The notes beneath the pieces were generated by a model, which saw nothing but the letters and a program-made list of their open reading frames with translations, did no database searches and was not told the DNA's origin. The position numbers were made by a program, and so were the translations under genes. A DNA stretch of 64,000 bases from Caulobacter hibisci (lineage in GTDB: Bacteria; Pseudomonadota; Alphaproteobacteria; Caulobacterales; Caulobacteraceae), in assembly GCF_016135805.1 (NCBI RefSeq), contig NZ_JADWOX010000001.1:434001-498000 (forward strand). The letters are read 5' to 3'. Positions 1-11,078 of this stretch are shown one piece after another (position 1 is the stretch's first letter; each line of letters starts with the position of its first letter).

Positions 1-1538
1 CTGCGCACAACACGGCCCTGGCGGAGGAACTGCGCGAAAGGGTCGCGAGCGCGGCCCTGGGCGGCCCCGAGGGCGCCCGCGAACGCCATGTGGCGCGCGG
101 CAAGCTGCTGCCGCGCGAGCGGGTGGAGCGGCTGCTCGACCCCGGCTCGCCGTTCCTGGAGATCGGCCAGCTGACCGCCTTCGACCTCTACAAGGGCGAG
201 GCGCCGGGCGCGGGGATCATCGCGGGAATCGGCCGGGTGTCGGGCCGCGAGGTGATGATCGTGGCCAACGACGCCACGGTGAAGGGCGGCGCCTATTTCC
301 CGATGACGGTGAAGAAGCATCTGCGCGCCCAGGAGATCGCCGAGCAGAACCGCCTGCCGTGCGTCTACCTCGTCGACAGCGGCGGGGCCAACCTGCCCCA
401 CCAGGCCGAGGTGTTTCCCGACCGCGACCACTTCGGCCGCATCTTCTTCAACCAGGCCCGGATGAGCGCCAAGGGCATCGCCCAGATCGCCTGCGTCATG
501 GGCTCGTGCACGGCCGGCGGGGCCTATGTGCCGGCGATGAGCGACGAGACGGTGATCGTGCGCGAGCAGGGCACCATCTTCCTGGCCGGCCCGCCGCTGG
601 TGAAGGCCGCCACCGGCGAGGTGATCAGCGCCGAAGAGCTGGGCGGGGCCGACACTCACGGACGCCGTTCCGGTGTGGTCGACCACGTGGCCGACGACGA
701 CGAGCACGCGCTGGAGATCGTTCGCTCGATCGTCTCCAACCTCAACGCCGAGAAGCGTCACGAGGCGGTGGTCACCGACGCCGAGCCGCCGCTCTACGAC
801 CCGCAGGAGATCTACGGCGTCGTGCCGACCGACGTGCGCGCCCCCTACGAGGTGCGCGAGATCATCGCCCGCATCGTCGACGGCTCGGTGTTCGACGAGT
901 TCAAGGCGTTGTACGGCACGACCCTGGTCTGCGGCTTCGCCCGGATCTGGGGCCAGCCGGTGGCGATCCTGGCCAATAACGGCGTGCTGTTTTCCGAGAG
1001 CGCGCTGAAGGGCGCGCACTTCATCGAGCTGGCCTGCAAGCGGAAGATCCCGCTGGTGTTCCTGCAGAACATCTCGGGCTTCATGGTCGGCGGCAAGTAC
1101 GAGGCCGGCGGCATCGCCAAGGACGGGGCCAAGCTGGTGACGGCGGTGGCGAGCGCGGAGGTGCCGAAGTTCACGGTGCTGATCGGCGGCAGCTTCGGGG
1201 CCGGCAACTACGGCATGTGCGGCCGGGCCTATTCACCCCGGTTCCTGTTCACCTGGCCCAATTCGCGGATCTCGGTGATGGGCGGGGAGCAGGCCGCCAG
1301 CGTGCTGGCCACGGTGCATCGTGATGCGGCCACCTGGACCGACGAGGAAGCCGAGGCCTTCAAGGCCCCGATCCGCCAGCGCTACGAGGACGAGGGCAAT
1401 CCGTACCACGCCACCTCGCGGCTGTGGGACGACGGGATCATTGATCCGGCGCAAACCCGCGACGTGCTGGGCCTGGCCATATCGGCCTCGCTCAACGCGC
1501 CGATTCCCGAGACCACCTTCGGCGTCTTCAGGATGTGA
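1..1538 (+). CDS. mccB: Methylcrotonyl-CoA carboxylase beta (carboxyltransferase) subunit, 5' partial
   Basis: Carboxyltransferase half of the biotin-dependent enzyme that carboxylates 3-methylcrotonyl-CoA in leucine breakdown. The frame is open from base 3, and a GTG at 90 lies inside the conserved N-terminal block ([19 protein letters not shown]), so the true start is upstream of the window; about 511 residues are visible of a family length near 535. The crotonase-fold halves are intact: [28 protein letters not shown], the [12 protein letters not shown] turn and, in the C-terminal half, [22 protein letters not shown] and [20 protein letters not shown], all typical of MccB rather than propionyl-CoA carboxylase. 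The next gene is a LiuC-like hydratase, the following step of the pathway, 63 bases downstream. The biotin-carrying alpha subunit is not in the window. Confidence 0.93.
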   Translation, partial: AHNTALAEELRERVASAALGGPEGARERHVARGKLLPRERVERLLDPGSPFLEIGQLTAFDLYKGEAPGAGIIAGIGRVSGREVMIVANDATVKGGAYFPMTVKKHLRAQEIAEQNRLPCVYLVDSGGANLPHQAEVFPDRDHFGRIFFNQARMSAKGIAQIACVMGSCTAGGAYVPAMSDETVIVREQGTIFLAGPPLVKAATGEVISAEELGGADTHGRRSGVVDHVADDDEHALEIVRSIVSNLNAEKRHEAVVTDAEPPLYDPQEIYGVVPTDVRAPYEVREIIARIVDGSVFDEFKALYGTTLVCGFARIWGQPVAILANNGVLFSESALKGAHFIELACKRKIPLVFLQNISGFMVGGKYEAGGIAKDGAKLVTAVASAEVPKFTVLIGGSFGAGNYGMCGRAYSPRFLFTWPNSRISVMGGEQAASVLATVHRDAATWTDEEAEAFKAPIRQRYEDEGNPYHATSRLWDDGIIDPAQTRDVLGLAISASLNAPIPETTFGVFRM

Positions 1539-1601
1539 CGGTTCAAGCGGAACCTCGGCTTTGGGCGTACCATTAGACTTCCCATTAGAAGGAGCGTGCT
1601 C

Positions 1602-2450
1602 ATGACCAACCCCATCGCCGACCCGATCGTCGAGGTGCCGGACACCGACGCCATGAGCCCGCTGGTCCATATCGACTCGACGCCCGAGGGGGCGGTGACG
1701 GTGTGGATCAATCGGCCGGAAAAGAAGAACGCCTTCGATTCGGCGACCATCGCCGCTCTTGCTCAAGCGTTCGAGACCCTGCACGGGGCCGAGGGCGTGC
1801 GGGTGGTGTTCCTGCGCGGCGTGGGCGGGACCTTCTGCGCCGGCGCCGACCTGGAATGGATGGCGGCGGCCGCCGACTGGAGCGAGGACGACAACCGGAC
1901 CGACGCGCTGGAGCTGGCGCATATGCTGAAGGCGCTGCACGACGTGCCAGCCCTTACCGTGGCCCTGGTCGAGGGCGCGGCCTTCGGCGGCGGGGCGGGG
2001 CTGGTGGCGGCCTGCGACCACGCCCTGGCCACGGCCGACGCCAAGTTCGCCTTCTCGGAAGTGAAGCTGGGCCTGACCCCGGCGACCATCAGCCCCTATG
2101 TGATCGCCGCCCTGGGGCCGCGCACCTCCAAGCTGCTGTTCGCCACCGGCCGGGTGTTCGACGCCGACGCGGCCTGGAGCTACGGCCTGGTCGACGAGGT
2201 GTTCGACGATGTCGAGGGCCTGGTCGCCGCGCAGGACGCCCTGATCGAGGAGGTGACCCCCTGCGCCCCCGGCGCGATCGGCGACGCCAAGGCCCTGGTC
2301 AACGACTTCGCCTTCGAGAAGATCGACCGCGGCCTGATCGACGACAGCGCCCGCCGCATCGCCCGCCGGCGCGTGTCGGACGAGGGCCAGGAGGGCTTGA
2401 GGGCGTTCCTGGCCAAGCGGAAACCGAGCTGGATCGCTGAGAGCCAATAG
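1602..2450 (+). CDS. Enoyl-CoA hydratase, probable methylglutaconyl-CoA hydratase
   Basis: Crotonase-family protein of 282 residues. The oxyanion-hole segments GTFCAGADLEWM and EGAAFGGGAGLVAACD are intact and the block SEVKLGLTPATISPYV is typical of LiuC-type 3-methylglutaconyl-CoA hydratases. That fits its place directly after mccB, whose product is the precursor of its substrate. ATG 1602 is chosen because AGAAGGAG (1587-1594) lies about 7 bases upstream; a GTG at 1596 is too close to it. The N-terminal 25 residues before the fold are slightly longer than usual. Substrate assignment rests on context plus the PATISPYV signature; a generic enoyl-CoA hydratase is the alternative. Confidence 0.88.
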   Translation: MTNPIADPIVEVPDTDAMSPLVHIDSTPEGAVTVWINRPEKKNAFDSATIAALAQAFETLHGAEGVRVVFLRGVGGTFCAGADLEWMAAAADWSEDDNRTDALELAHMLKALHDVPALTVALVEGAAFGGGAGLVAACDHALATADAKFAFSEVKLGLTPATISPYVIAALGPRTSKLLFATGRVFDADAAWSYGLVDEVFDDVEGLVAAQDALIEEVTPCAPGAIGDAKALVNDFAFEKIDRGLIDDSARRIARRRVSDEGQEGLRAFLAKRKPSWIAESQ

Positions 2451-2458
2451 CCGAGGCG

Positions 2459-4218
2459 TCAGCGGGTTCTGTCGCGAGCCTCAATGGCGAGCGACAGGAT
2501 CAAGCCCGCGACCATGCCGGTCAGCATCCACAGCGAGCTGGTCACCAGCCAGGAGCCGACAAGGGCGTCGAAGCCCTTGATGATCCAGAACAGGGCGAAC
2601 ATGCCATAGTAGCGCATCTTCGCGATATCCTCGCCCAGGATGGCGACCGGCAGCCGGTGGGCGATGGCCAGGGCGAGGATCCCGGCGACGCAGAGCGGAG
2701 CCCAGGTCGGCGGCGTCTCGCCGGCCATACGCCACGCGGTTACGCCAAGGGCGATCGCCGCGGCCAACATGGCAAGCGCGCCGACGACGCGTCCGATCTT
2801 GCCGATCTCTGTGTGCCAGACTTGGCTCGACAGCGCGCCGCCGCGCAGGTCGACGGCCGCCGCCGCGGCCAGGGCGACGATCACCGGCTGGGTGACGACG
2901 TCGATGTCGAACAGCGGCAGAGTCAACGCCCAGGCGAAAGGCACCACCTGCGCCAATAGCCGATGGTGAAGGGGCGCCGGGGGTAAAAGCGGAGCGGCGG
3001 TGATGAAGGTCCAGGCCAGGATGGGCGCGGCGAGGCCGGCCACGATCCCCGCGCTCGCCAGCGTATCGGGCAGCAGGGCCGAGGCCAGCAGCAACGCCAG
3101 GCTGAGCGGCCACCAGCCGGTCCGCTCCAGAATGCCGGCGCGCCAGGCGCGGTGGTCTTCCCAGGCGGTCTTCAGGCGCAGATAGCCATGGAGATAGGCC
3201 ATCAGGCCGGCGAGAACCAAGGTCGGCGCGGCCAGGGCGCTGGCGATGACGCCAGGCAGTCCCTTGTCCAGAAAAACCCCGAATACCGGTCCGAGCAGGG
3301 CCGCCGAGCCGATGGCCGCGACCATTCCCGCCGAAAGGCGCGGCCGGGCGTAGCGTTCGCGCCATAGGGTCAGGGTCCGGGCGTCGAAATCGGCCGCCAG
3401 CGCGCCATCGCCGTCGCCGATCCGGCCAAGCATGTCCTTCATGGCGCGGTCGAAGCCGGGATCGAAGCGCCACAGCAGCGGCGGCTTGGCCGACGGCGGG
3501 CCTTGCAGCAGCTCGACCACCTTGCGGGTGTAGTCGTCGAACTTCAGCATCCGGGCGCGGCTTTCCACGAAGTCGTGGCGGGCGACCAGGGCCTCGACGG
3601 TCGGGCCGGGCTCGAAGCGCAGGTCGTTGCGTCGCCAGCGGAAGGCGTCGATCGCCGGGGCCAGCAGCGGGTCGGCGCGGGGCAGGCCGTGCAGCAGCAG
3701 GTCGGCGATCCGCGCCTCGACGGCGGCGGCGACCGCGATCTCGTCCAGGGCCTCGGCGTTCAGCACCGCGTGGAAGGCGGCCTCGAGCGCGCTGACGGGC
3801 GGTCGCTCGGCGGCGCGCAGCAGGCTTTCGAGGCGGTCGAACCGGGCCCGCAGTTCCTCGGCCTCGGGCGTGGCGGCGTCGCACAGGGCGGTTGGGGGCA
3901 GGGCGGTTTGAGGCGCGAAGGTCTCGGCCTGGGCGATGCGGCCGGTCCGCAGCAGGGTCTGCAGCGAGGTGGAATCGAGGACCAGGCTCGGAGCGCCGCC
4001 GGCCTCCGCGCCGCTTTCGTCTGCGTCTTCGCCTTCGTCGTCCCACATCCAGTCGTGCCGGATACGCTCGAGCGCCTCGTCATGAGCCTCGCGCAGCCGC
4101 ATGAAACCCTCGGCGTTGTCCTCGGGATTGGTGGCGCGCAGCTTGCGGGCGTAGGCGCGGCGGATCTGGTCGCGATCGCGGGTCGGCGCCAGGCCCAGGA
4201 CGTCCCAGATGTCGTCGC

Positions 4219-4222
<4 letters not shown>
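2459..4222 (-). CDS. Membrane J-like protein paired with HscC-type Hsp70
   Basis: 587-residue protein with an N-terminal J-like domain (residues 3-60, DIWDVLGLAPTRDRDQIRRAY) and a long C-terminal half (about 300-585) rich in hydrophobic segments, probably eight or more membrane helices. The HPD loop that normally triggers Hsp70 ATPase reads N32-P33-E34-D35, so the histidine is absent; J-like proteins that accompany HscC-type Hsp70s often have degenerate loops. An acidic, alanine-rich linker follows the J domain. The start codon overlaps the stop of the Hsp70 gene (ATGA), which argues for translational coupling. Inference: it anchors the Hsp70 at the inner membrane. Clients are unknown. Confidence 0.8.
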
Positions 4223-5919
<1,697 letters not shown>

Positions 5920-6110
5920 GCCACGCCCCCGTCACGCCCAATGTACGCAAACTCAAGCTTGGGTTTAGCGTTGTCGGCGGCGGGAACTCAAGGGCGGAGG
6001 AGCGCCCGGGGCGCCCGCCTCGCGGCCATTGGGCCTGGGGCTCGCACGCCAGCGCCAAGTCTGGCTTACTGCTCGATCAATGTGCGGTGGAGCGGCTTCG
6101 GGGGAAGACG

Positions 6111-6530
6111 ATGGTTTCGCGTGCGGTGCTGGCAGTCCTGGCGGCGAGCGGTCTGGCGCTCTGCGGCTGCATTCCCGAGAAGGTGGCCGGCGAGAACTGG
6201 GGCGGCCCGGCGGCCTCGCCATCCGACCAGCAGTTCACCTCGCGCAAGGCCGTGTTCAACCACGTCGAGGGCGCGGCGATCCTGGTCTGCATCCAGGCGC
6301 CGGAGGGGCGGATCACTGGCTGCCGGGTCGAGCTGGAGACGCCCGCCGGCTACGGCTTCGCCGACTCGGCCCTGCGGATGGCCGACCAGATGGTCATCCG
6401 CTCGCATCAGCTGCCGGTCGGGGAGACCGTGGTCGTGCCGGTCTCGTTCTGCCCCAGCGCCAGGCAGAAGCCGGCCTGCGAGGCGCGCTCGGCCGCGCTG
6501 GCCGAGCAGGTGCGCGCGAAGATCGGTTGA
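6111..6530 (+). CDS. Small lipoprotein with a TonB C-terminal-like domain
   Basis: 139-residue protein with a signal peptide ending LALCGC, so cysteine 17 is a plausible lipidated residue (cysteine at -2 is unusual for a lipobox). The body (about 45-125) matches the TonB C-terminal fold: VEGAAILVCIQAPEGRITGC, then TPAGYGFADSALRMA and VVVPVSF, which line up with RCTVNAKGSLENC, SPADYGFGDAALKLS and ITVPITF in the TonB at 13911. It has no proline-rich spacer and no transmembrane anchor, so it cannot be a classical energy transducer. ATG 6111 is preceded by GGGGGAAG; an upstream GTG (6087) would spoil the signal peptide. Divergent from hscC with a 190-base gap. Role unknown. Confidence 0.75.
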   Translation: MVSRAVLAVLAASGLALCGCIPEKVAGENWGGPAASPSDQQFTSRKAVFNHVEGAAILVCIQAPEGRITGCRVELETPAGYGFADSALRMADQMVIRSHQLPVGETVVVPVSFCPSARQKPACEARSAALAEQVRAKIG

Positions 6531-6585
6531 GCCTTCCGGTCCCGAAACCCCTTGCCCCCGCCGTAAAAACGCGCATCTAGGCGCC

Positions 6586-7884
6586 ATGCGCCGGTTCGAC
6601 TTCTCCAGCCCCGACTTCGCCCAGGCCTTCAAGGCCTTCCTCGACGAGCGCCGCGGTTCGCCGGCCGATGTCGACGCCGCGACCGCGGACGTGCTGGAGG
6701 CGGTCAAGCATGGCGGTCTCGAGGCCGTGCTCGACTACACCCGCCGCTTCGACAAGGTGGAGCTGACGCCCGAGACCGTGCGCGTCACGGCCGCCGAGAT
6801 CGAGGCGGGCGCGGCCGAGTGCTCGCCGGAGGTGCGCGAGGCCATCGCCTTCGCCGCCGAACGCATCCGCGTCTATCACAGCCGCCAGCGTCCGGCCGAC
6901 CAGGCCTGGACCGACGAGGCCGGGGTGGAGCTGGGCTGGCGCTGGACGGCGCTGGAGGCCGTGGGCGTCTACGTGCCCGGCGGCCGGGCGGCCTATCCCT
7001 CGACCGTGCTGATGAACGCCGTGCCGGCCCAGGTGGCTGGTGTCGACCGCATCGCCATGGTCACCCCGCCGGGCAAGCTGCAGCCGGCGGTGCTGGCGGC
7101 CGCCAAGGAAGCCGGCGTCACCGAGATCTGGCGCATCGGCGGGGCCCAGGCCGTCGCCGCCCTGGCCTATGGCGCGGGACCGATCCAGCCGGTCGACAAG
7201 ATCGTCGGCCCCGGCAACGCCTATGTCACCGCCGCCAAGCGCCGGCTGTACGGCGTGGTCGGCATCGACGCCCTGGCCGGGCCGTCGGAGATCGTCGTGG
7301 TCGCCGACGCCAAGAACGATCCCGACTGGATCGCCGCCGACCTGCTGAGCCAGGCCGAGCACGACCCCGCCGCCCAGTCGATCCTGATCACCGACGACGA
7401 GGCCTTCGCCGCCGCCGTCGAAGAGGCCGTGATCGCGCGCCTGAAGACCCTGGCCACCGGCGAGGACGCCGCCGCCTCGTGGCGCGACCACGGCGCGGTG
7501 ATCATCGCGCCGCTGGACGAGAGCCCGGCCCTGGTCGACGCCATCGCCCCCGAGCACGTCGAGTTCGCCCTCGACGAGCCCGAACGGCTGGCCGACCGCG
7601 TGCGCCACGCCGGGGCGATCTTCCTGGGCCGCCTGACGCCGGAAGCGATCGGCGACTACGTGGCCGGCTCCAACCACGTGCTGCCGACCAGCCGTGCGGC
7701 GCGCTTCCAGTCGGGCCTGTCGATCTACGACTTCATCAAGCGCACCTCGATCGTGAAGTGCGACGCGGCCTCGTTCGGCATCCTGGGACCGCACACGGCG
7801 GCGCTGGCGGAGGCCGAGGGCCTGCCGGCCCACGCCTTGTCGGCGTCTATTCGGCTTCCGGGCCGGTTGCCTTCCAAGAGCTGA
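6586..7884 (+). CDS. hisD: Histidinol dehydrogenase
   Basis: Zinc- and NAD-dependent enzyme for the last two steps of histidine synthesis (histidinol to histidine). 432 residues, the normal length. Recognisable blocks: GVYVPGGRAAYPSTVLMNA, RIGGAQAVAALAYG, the signature KIVGPGNAYVTAAKR through ALAGPSEI, zinc-ligand region LSQAEHDP, catalytic APEHVEF, GSNHVLPTS and the terminal HALS. The ATG at 6586 is preceded by the non-coding gap after the lipoprotein gene; the frame stays open far upstream on the antisense of hscC but that is not coding. First gene of the conserved alphaproteobacterial string hisD, UPF0262, phosphatase, infA, maf. Confidence 0.96.
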   Translation: MRRFDFSSPDFAQAFKAFLDERRGSPADVDAATADVLEAVKHGGLEAVLDYTRRFDKVELTPETVRVTAAEIEAGAAECSPEVREAIAFAAERIRVYHSRQRPADQAWTDEAGVELGWRWTALEAVGVYVPGGRAAYPSTVLMNAVPAQVAGVDRIAMVTPPGKLQPAVLAAAKEAGVTEIWRIGGAQAVAALAYGAGPIQPVDKIVGPGNAYVTAAKRRLYGVVGIDALAGPSEIVVVADAKNDPDWIAADLLSQAEHDPAAQSILITDDEAFAAAVEEAVIARLKTLATGEDAAASWRDHGAVIIAPLDESPALVDAIAPEHVEFALDEPERLADRVRHAGAIFLGRLTPEAIGDYVAGSNHVLPTSRAARFQSGLSIYDFIKRTSIVKCDAASFGILGPHTAALAEAEGLPAHALSASIRLPGRLPSKS

Positions 7885-7896
7885 CGCGCCAACCTC

Positions 7897-8382
7897 GTGG
7901 CCAAGATGTCCGACGACGCCAGCAAGCATTTCCTGAAGACCATCGCCATCGACGAGGATTCGTTGGCAGCCGCCTCGCGCGACCAGGAGCAGGAGCGCCA
8001 GGTGGCGATCTTCGACCTGCTGGACGGCAACTACTTCCAGCCCGCCGACGCCGAGGCCGGCCCCTATGACCTGAAGCTGTCGCTGATCGAGAATCGGCTG
8101 GCGCTCGACATCACCGGCGGCGGCTACGAGAAGCGCCACCTGCTGTCGCTGTCGCCGTTCCGCGGGGTGATCCGCGACTACTTCATGATCTGCGACAGCT
8201 ATTACCAGGCGATCCGCAACTCGACGCCGCAGCAGATCGAGGCCTTGGACATGGGCCGGCGCGGCCTGCACAACGAGGGCTCCAACCTGCTGCGCGAGCG
8301 GCTGGAGGGCAAGGTCAAGACCGACCTCGACACGGCCCGGCGGCTGTTCACCCTGATCTGCGCGCTGCACTGGCGGGGCTGA
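7897..8382 (+). CDS. UPF0262 family protein
   Basis: 161-residue conserved alphaproteobacterial protein of unknown function. Recognised by the family blocks DLLDGNYFQP, YDLKLSLIENRLALDI, SPFRGVIRDYFMICDSYY and DMGRRGLHNEGSNLLRERL, and by its place between hisD and a low-molecular-weight phosphatase gene. No membrane segment or signal peptide. The GTG at 7897 gives the length stated; an ATG at 7906 (MSDDASKHF) is an equally good start. It begins 12 bases after hisD and its stop is 2 bases before the next start, so it is almost certainly co-transcribed with both. Confidence 0.88.
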   Translation: MAKMSDDASKHFLKTIAIDEDSLAAASRDQEQERQVAIFDLLDGNYFQPADAEAGPYDLKLSLIENRLALDITGGGYEKRHLLSLSPFRGVIRDYFMICDSYYQAIRNSTPQQIEALDMGRRGLHNEGSNLLRERLEGKVKTDLDTARRLFTLICALHWRG

Positions 8383-8384
8383 GG

Positions 8385-8843
8385 GTGGTCGAGCTGCCCG
8401 ATGCGGTGCTGTTCACCTGCAACTACAACCGCGTGCGATCGCCGATGGCCGAGGCGCTGTTCAAGCGCTTCTACGGCACCAGCGCCTATGTCGATTCCTG
8501 CGGGTTGAAGTCGGATCCGGCCGGGGAGGGGATCGACCCCTTCGTGGTGGCGGTGATGGACGAGCTGGGCGTAGACGTGGCCAAGCACCGGCCCAAGACC
8601 TTCGCCGAACTGGAGGACGACAGCTTCGACGTGGTGGTCTCGCTGACCCCCGAAGCCCAGCACCGGGCCGTGGAGCTGTCGCGCGACCGGGCGGTCGAGA
8701 TCGAGTACTGGCCGACCCACGACCCCACCCTGGTGACCGAAGGCTCGCGTGAGGCCATGCTGGCCGCCTATCGCGAGGTTCGCGACACGCTTTCGGCCGC
8801 GATTCGCGCTCGCTTCGGGACACCATCGACGTTCGGGGGGTGA
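8385..8843 (+). CDS. Low-molecular-weight protein-tyrosine-phosphatase family protein
   Basis: 152 residues with the CX5R phosphate loop at C12 to R18 (CNYNRVRS) right after the first beta strand, and a YWPTHDP segment that would hold the general-acid aspartate. Family members dephosphorylate tyrosine or act as arsenate reductases; the usual second cysteines of thioredoxin-coupled arsenate reductases are not evident, so phosphatase activity is more likely. GTG 8385 starts 2 bases after the UPF0262 stop, indicating coupling. This gene occupies the same place in related genomes; substrate unknown. Confidence 0.83.
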   Translation: MVELPDAVLFTCNYNRVRSPMAEALFKRFYGTSAYVDSCGLKSDPAGEGIDPFVVAVMDELGVDVAKHRPKTFAELEDDSFDVVVSLTPEAQHRAVELSRDRAVEIEYWPTHDPTLVTEGSREAMLAAYREVRDTLSAAIRARFGTPSTFGG

Positions 8844-8941
8844 ATGCGCTATAAGCCCCGCCTCGCAGCCGCGGCTCGCGTCACGACTCGTTTTCGGGTC
8901 GCGCGGGCCGCGTTGCTATTGAACCCCTTTTGAGAGGCCTG

Positions 8942-9160
8942 ATGGCTAAGGAAGAACTGCTCGAGTTTCCCGGCACGGTCAGCGAATTGCTGCCCAACGC
9001 CACCTTCCGCGTGAAACTCGAGAACGATCACGAGATCATCGCCCACACCGCCGGCAAGATGCGCAAGAACCGCATCCGCGTGCTGGCCGGTGACAAGGTG
9101 CTCGTGGAAATGACCCCCTACGACCTGACCAAGGGCCGTATCACCTACCGCTTCAAGTAA
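8942..9160 (+). CDS. infA: Translation initiation factor IF-1
   Basis: 72-residue single S1/OB-fold protein, exactly the usual length, binding the ribosomal A site during initiation. [19 protein letters not shown] and the C-terminal GRITYRFK are diagnostic. The ATG at 8942 is chosen over an in-frame upstream start because it gives the canonical MAKEE N-terminus. The 98-base gap before it is the largest in the hisD-yacG string and holds a near-consensus Caulobacter -10 (GCTATAAG, 8848-8855), so infA probably also has its own promoter. Confidence 0.97.
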   Translation: MAKEELLEFPGTVSELLPNATFRVKLENDHEIIAHTAGKMRKNRIRVLAGDKVLVEMTPYDLTKGRITYRFK

Positions 9161-9173
9161 GCCGGGCGCGCAC

Positions 9174-9773
9174 ATGACGGTCGCCCAGCCTCAGCTGGTC
9201 CTGGCCAGTGCGAGCCCCCGGCGCTTGGACCTGTTGGCCCAGGTCGGCGTCACGCCCGACCGGGTCGATCCCGCCGACATCGACGAGTCGCCCCTGCGCG
9301 ACGAGACCCCGCGCCGCCACGCCCTGCGCCTGGCGCAGGAGAAGGCGCGCGCCGTCGCCGCCCGTGCGCCGGGCGACTTCGTGCTGGCCGCCGATACGGT
9401 GGTGGCCGTCGGCCGTCGCATCCTGCCCAAGGCCGAGATCGAGGCCGACGTTCGCCACTGCCTGAACCTGCTGACCGGCCGCGCCCACAAGGTGCTGACG
9501 GGCGTGGCCCTGATCGGGCCGGACGGCGGGATCAGCTCGCGGGTGGTCGAGACCCGGGTGGTGTTCAAGCGCCTGTCCGCGAGCGAATTCGAATCGTACG
9601 TCGCCGGCGGCGAATGGCGCGGCAAGGCCGGCGGCTATGGCGTGCAGGGCGTGGCGGGCGGCTTCATCGTAGACCTGCAGGGCTCCTATCCCAGCGTGGT
9701 CGGCCTGCCCCTTTACGAGACCCTCTGCATGCTCGAAGGCCGGGGCTGGACCCGCCGCGAGGCCGCCGCATGA
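9174..9773 (+). CDS. maf: Maf-like nucleoside triphosphate pyrophosphatase
   Basis: 199-residue Maf/HAM1-superfamily enzyme that hydrolyses non-canonical or modified nucleoside triphosphates to monophosphates. Motifs: LASASPRRLDLLAQVG near the N-terminus, the FVLAADTVV strand, LLTGRAHKVLTGV and KAGGYGVQGVAGGFI. It starts 13 bases after infA and its stop overlaps the start of the RNase E/G-like gene (ATGA). The older name, septum formation protein, comes from Bacillus. Confidence 0.94.
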   Translation: MTVAQPQLVLASASPRRLDLLAQVGVTPDRVDPADIDESPLRDETPRRHALRLAQEKARAVAARAPGDFVLAADTVVAVGRRILPKAEIEADVRHCLNLLTGRAHKVLTGVALIGPDGGISSRVVETRVVFKRLSASEFESYVAGGEWRGKAGGYGVQGVAGGFIVDLQGSYPSVVGLPLYETLCMLEGRGWTRREAAA

Positions 9774-10810
9774 GCGAGCGTCGCGCCTATCTCCACAAGG
9801 GCGTCGGCGAGACCGTCGGCGTCGTCACCCTGGACGGCCGGCCCGAGCGCCTGATCGTCCAGTGGCCCAGCGACGACGTGCTGGACGCCGAGGGCGTTCG
9901 CGGCGTGGCCCGGGTGAAATCCATCGAGCGGGCCTTCGCCGCCGCCTTCGTGGCCCTGCCGGGCGGCGCCGACGTGCTGCTGCCGCTCAAGCCCGACATG
10001 CCCAAGCTGGTGCAGGGCGGGCTCGTGGAAATCGAGATCCGCACCGCCTCGCGCGCCGACAAGGCCGCCGTGGCCCGGTTCATCGCCGAAGCCGACGGTG
10101 AGCCGCGCGTGCTGGAGACGGCGCCCAGCGTCGAGGACCAGCTGCGCCACCACGTGAAGGCCGGCTCCCCGACCACGGGCGAGCGGGCGCTGGAGGCGGT
10201 CGAGGCCGCCGAGGCCGAGATTCTCGACACCGTCTTCCCGCTGCCCGGCGGCGGCGACATCGCCGTCGAGGCGACGCGAGCCCTGGTCTCGATCGACGTC
10301 GACCTGGGCGGCCGCGAGGGCGACGCCAAGCGCGCCGCCCGCCAGGCCAACATGGCCGCCCTGGGCGTGGCGGCCCGCGTCATGCGCCTGAAGGGCCTGG
10401 GCGGCCTGGTGGTGTTCGACCTGGTGGGGCGCGGCCATGACGGCCAGGCCCTGACCACGGCCGCCCGCGTGGCCTTCGCGCCCGACAATCCGGGCGTGGC
10501 CATCGGGGCGCTCAGCAAATTCGGGGCGCTGGAGATGGCCGTGCCGCGGCGCGCCAAGCCGGTCATGGAGCGGCTGGTCGGTCCCGGCGGGGCCTGGACG
10601 CCGGCCTACGCCGCCCGACGCCTGGCGCGGGCCCTGGAGCGGGAAGGGCGGGCCGATCCCGGCGGTCGCCTCGTCGCCCGCTGCGCCCCCGCCGTGCTCG
10701 AGGCCTTCGCCGCGCTCGACGCCGGCCTCGCCGACCGCCTTGGCCGGCGCTTCACGGTCACGGCCGTATCCGGCTGGTCCAACGACCGCCTCGAGGTCTC
10801 CGCGTCATGA
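9770..10810 (+). CDS. Short ribonuclease E/G-like protein
   Basis: 346 residues, well short of RNase G (about 490) or RNase E. The central DNase-I-like region is recognisable: ALVSIDVDLGGREGDAKRAA, NMAALGVAARVMRLKGLGGLVVFDLVG, matching the E/G catalytic block. The two aspartates that bind the catalytic magnesium in RNase E correspond to D176 and D217 and are kept. The usual zinc-link cysteines and small domain are absent, and the N-terminal S1 part is hard to see. It is coupled to maf upstream and yacG downstream by 4-base overlaps. It may be a specialised RNase, since the housekeeping RNase E is not here. Confidence 0.8.
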   Translation: MSERRAYLHKGVGETVGVVTLDGRPERLIVQWPSDDVLDAEGVRGVARVKSIERAFAAAFVALPGGADVLLPLKPDMPKLVQGGLVEIEIRTASRADKAAVARFIAEADGEPRVLETAPSVEDQLRHHVKAGSPTTGERALEAVEAAEAEILDTVFPLPGGGDIAVEATRALVSIDVDLGGREGDAKRAARQANMAALGVAARVMRLKGLGGLVVFDLVGRGHDGQALTTAARVAFAPDNPGVAIGALSKFGALEMAVPRRAKPVMERLVGPGGAWTPAYAARRLARALEREGRADPGGRLVARCAPAVLEAFAALDAGLADRLGRRFTVTAVSGWSNDRLEVSAS

Positions 10811-10977
10811 GCAGCCCCTGTCCCATCTGCCGCAAGCCGGCGACCCAGGAGGCCCGTCCATTCTGCTCCAAGCGCTGCGCGGACGTTGATCTGCAGCGCT
10901 GGCTGTCGGACCGCTACGTCGTGCCCGGCGGCCAGGATGACGACGAAAACCCACTGTCCACAGACTTTGAAGATTAG
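10807..10977 (+). CDS. yacG: DNA gyrase inhibitor YacG family zinc protein
   Basis: 56-residue protein with the YacG zinc knuckle: C5-X2-C8 and C20-X3-C24 (CPICRK, FCSKRCADVDL), followed by the conserved LQRWLSDRYVVPG and an acidic tail. In E. coli YacG binds GyrB and blocks DNA binding. The ATG overlaps the stop of the RNase E/G-like gene by 4 bases and the reading frame ends 101 bases before tRNA-Phe. Position at the end of the hisD-maf string is conserved in relatives. Confidence 0.9.
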   Translation: MSSPCPICRKPATQEARPFCSKRCADVDLQRWLSDRYVVPGGQDDDENPLSTDFED

Positions 10978-10990
10978 TCGAAAAGGGCGC

Positions 10991-11019
10991 TGGACAAGCC
11001 CGCCGGGCTCTCCTATAGA
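10991..11019 (+). promoter_or_regulatory. Probable promoter of tRNA-Phe
   Basis: TGGACA (10991-10996) and TATAGA (11014-11019) are separated by 17 bases, a good housekeeping promoter, ending about 60 bases before the mature tRNA. It lies in the only gap between yacG and the tRNA. Confidence 0.55.
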
Positions 11020-11078
11020 CCCGGCTCCTCGCCGCAGGGCGAGGCCGGGGCGGCCTTAACCGCCTCCAAGGTCCAAGG

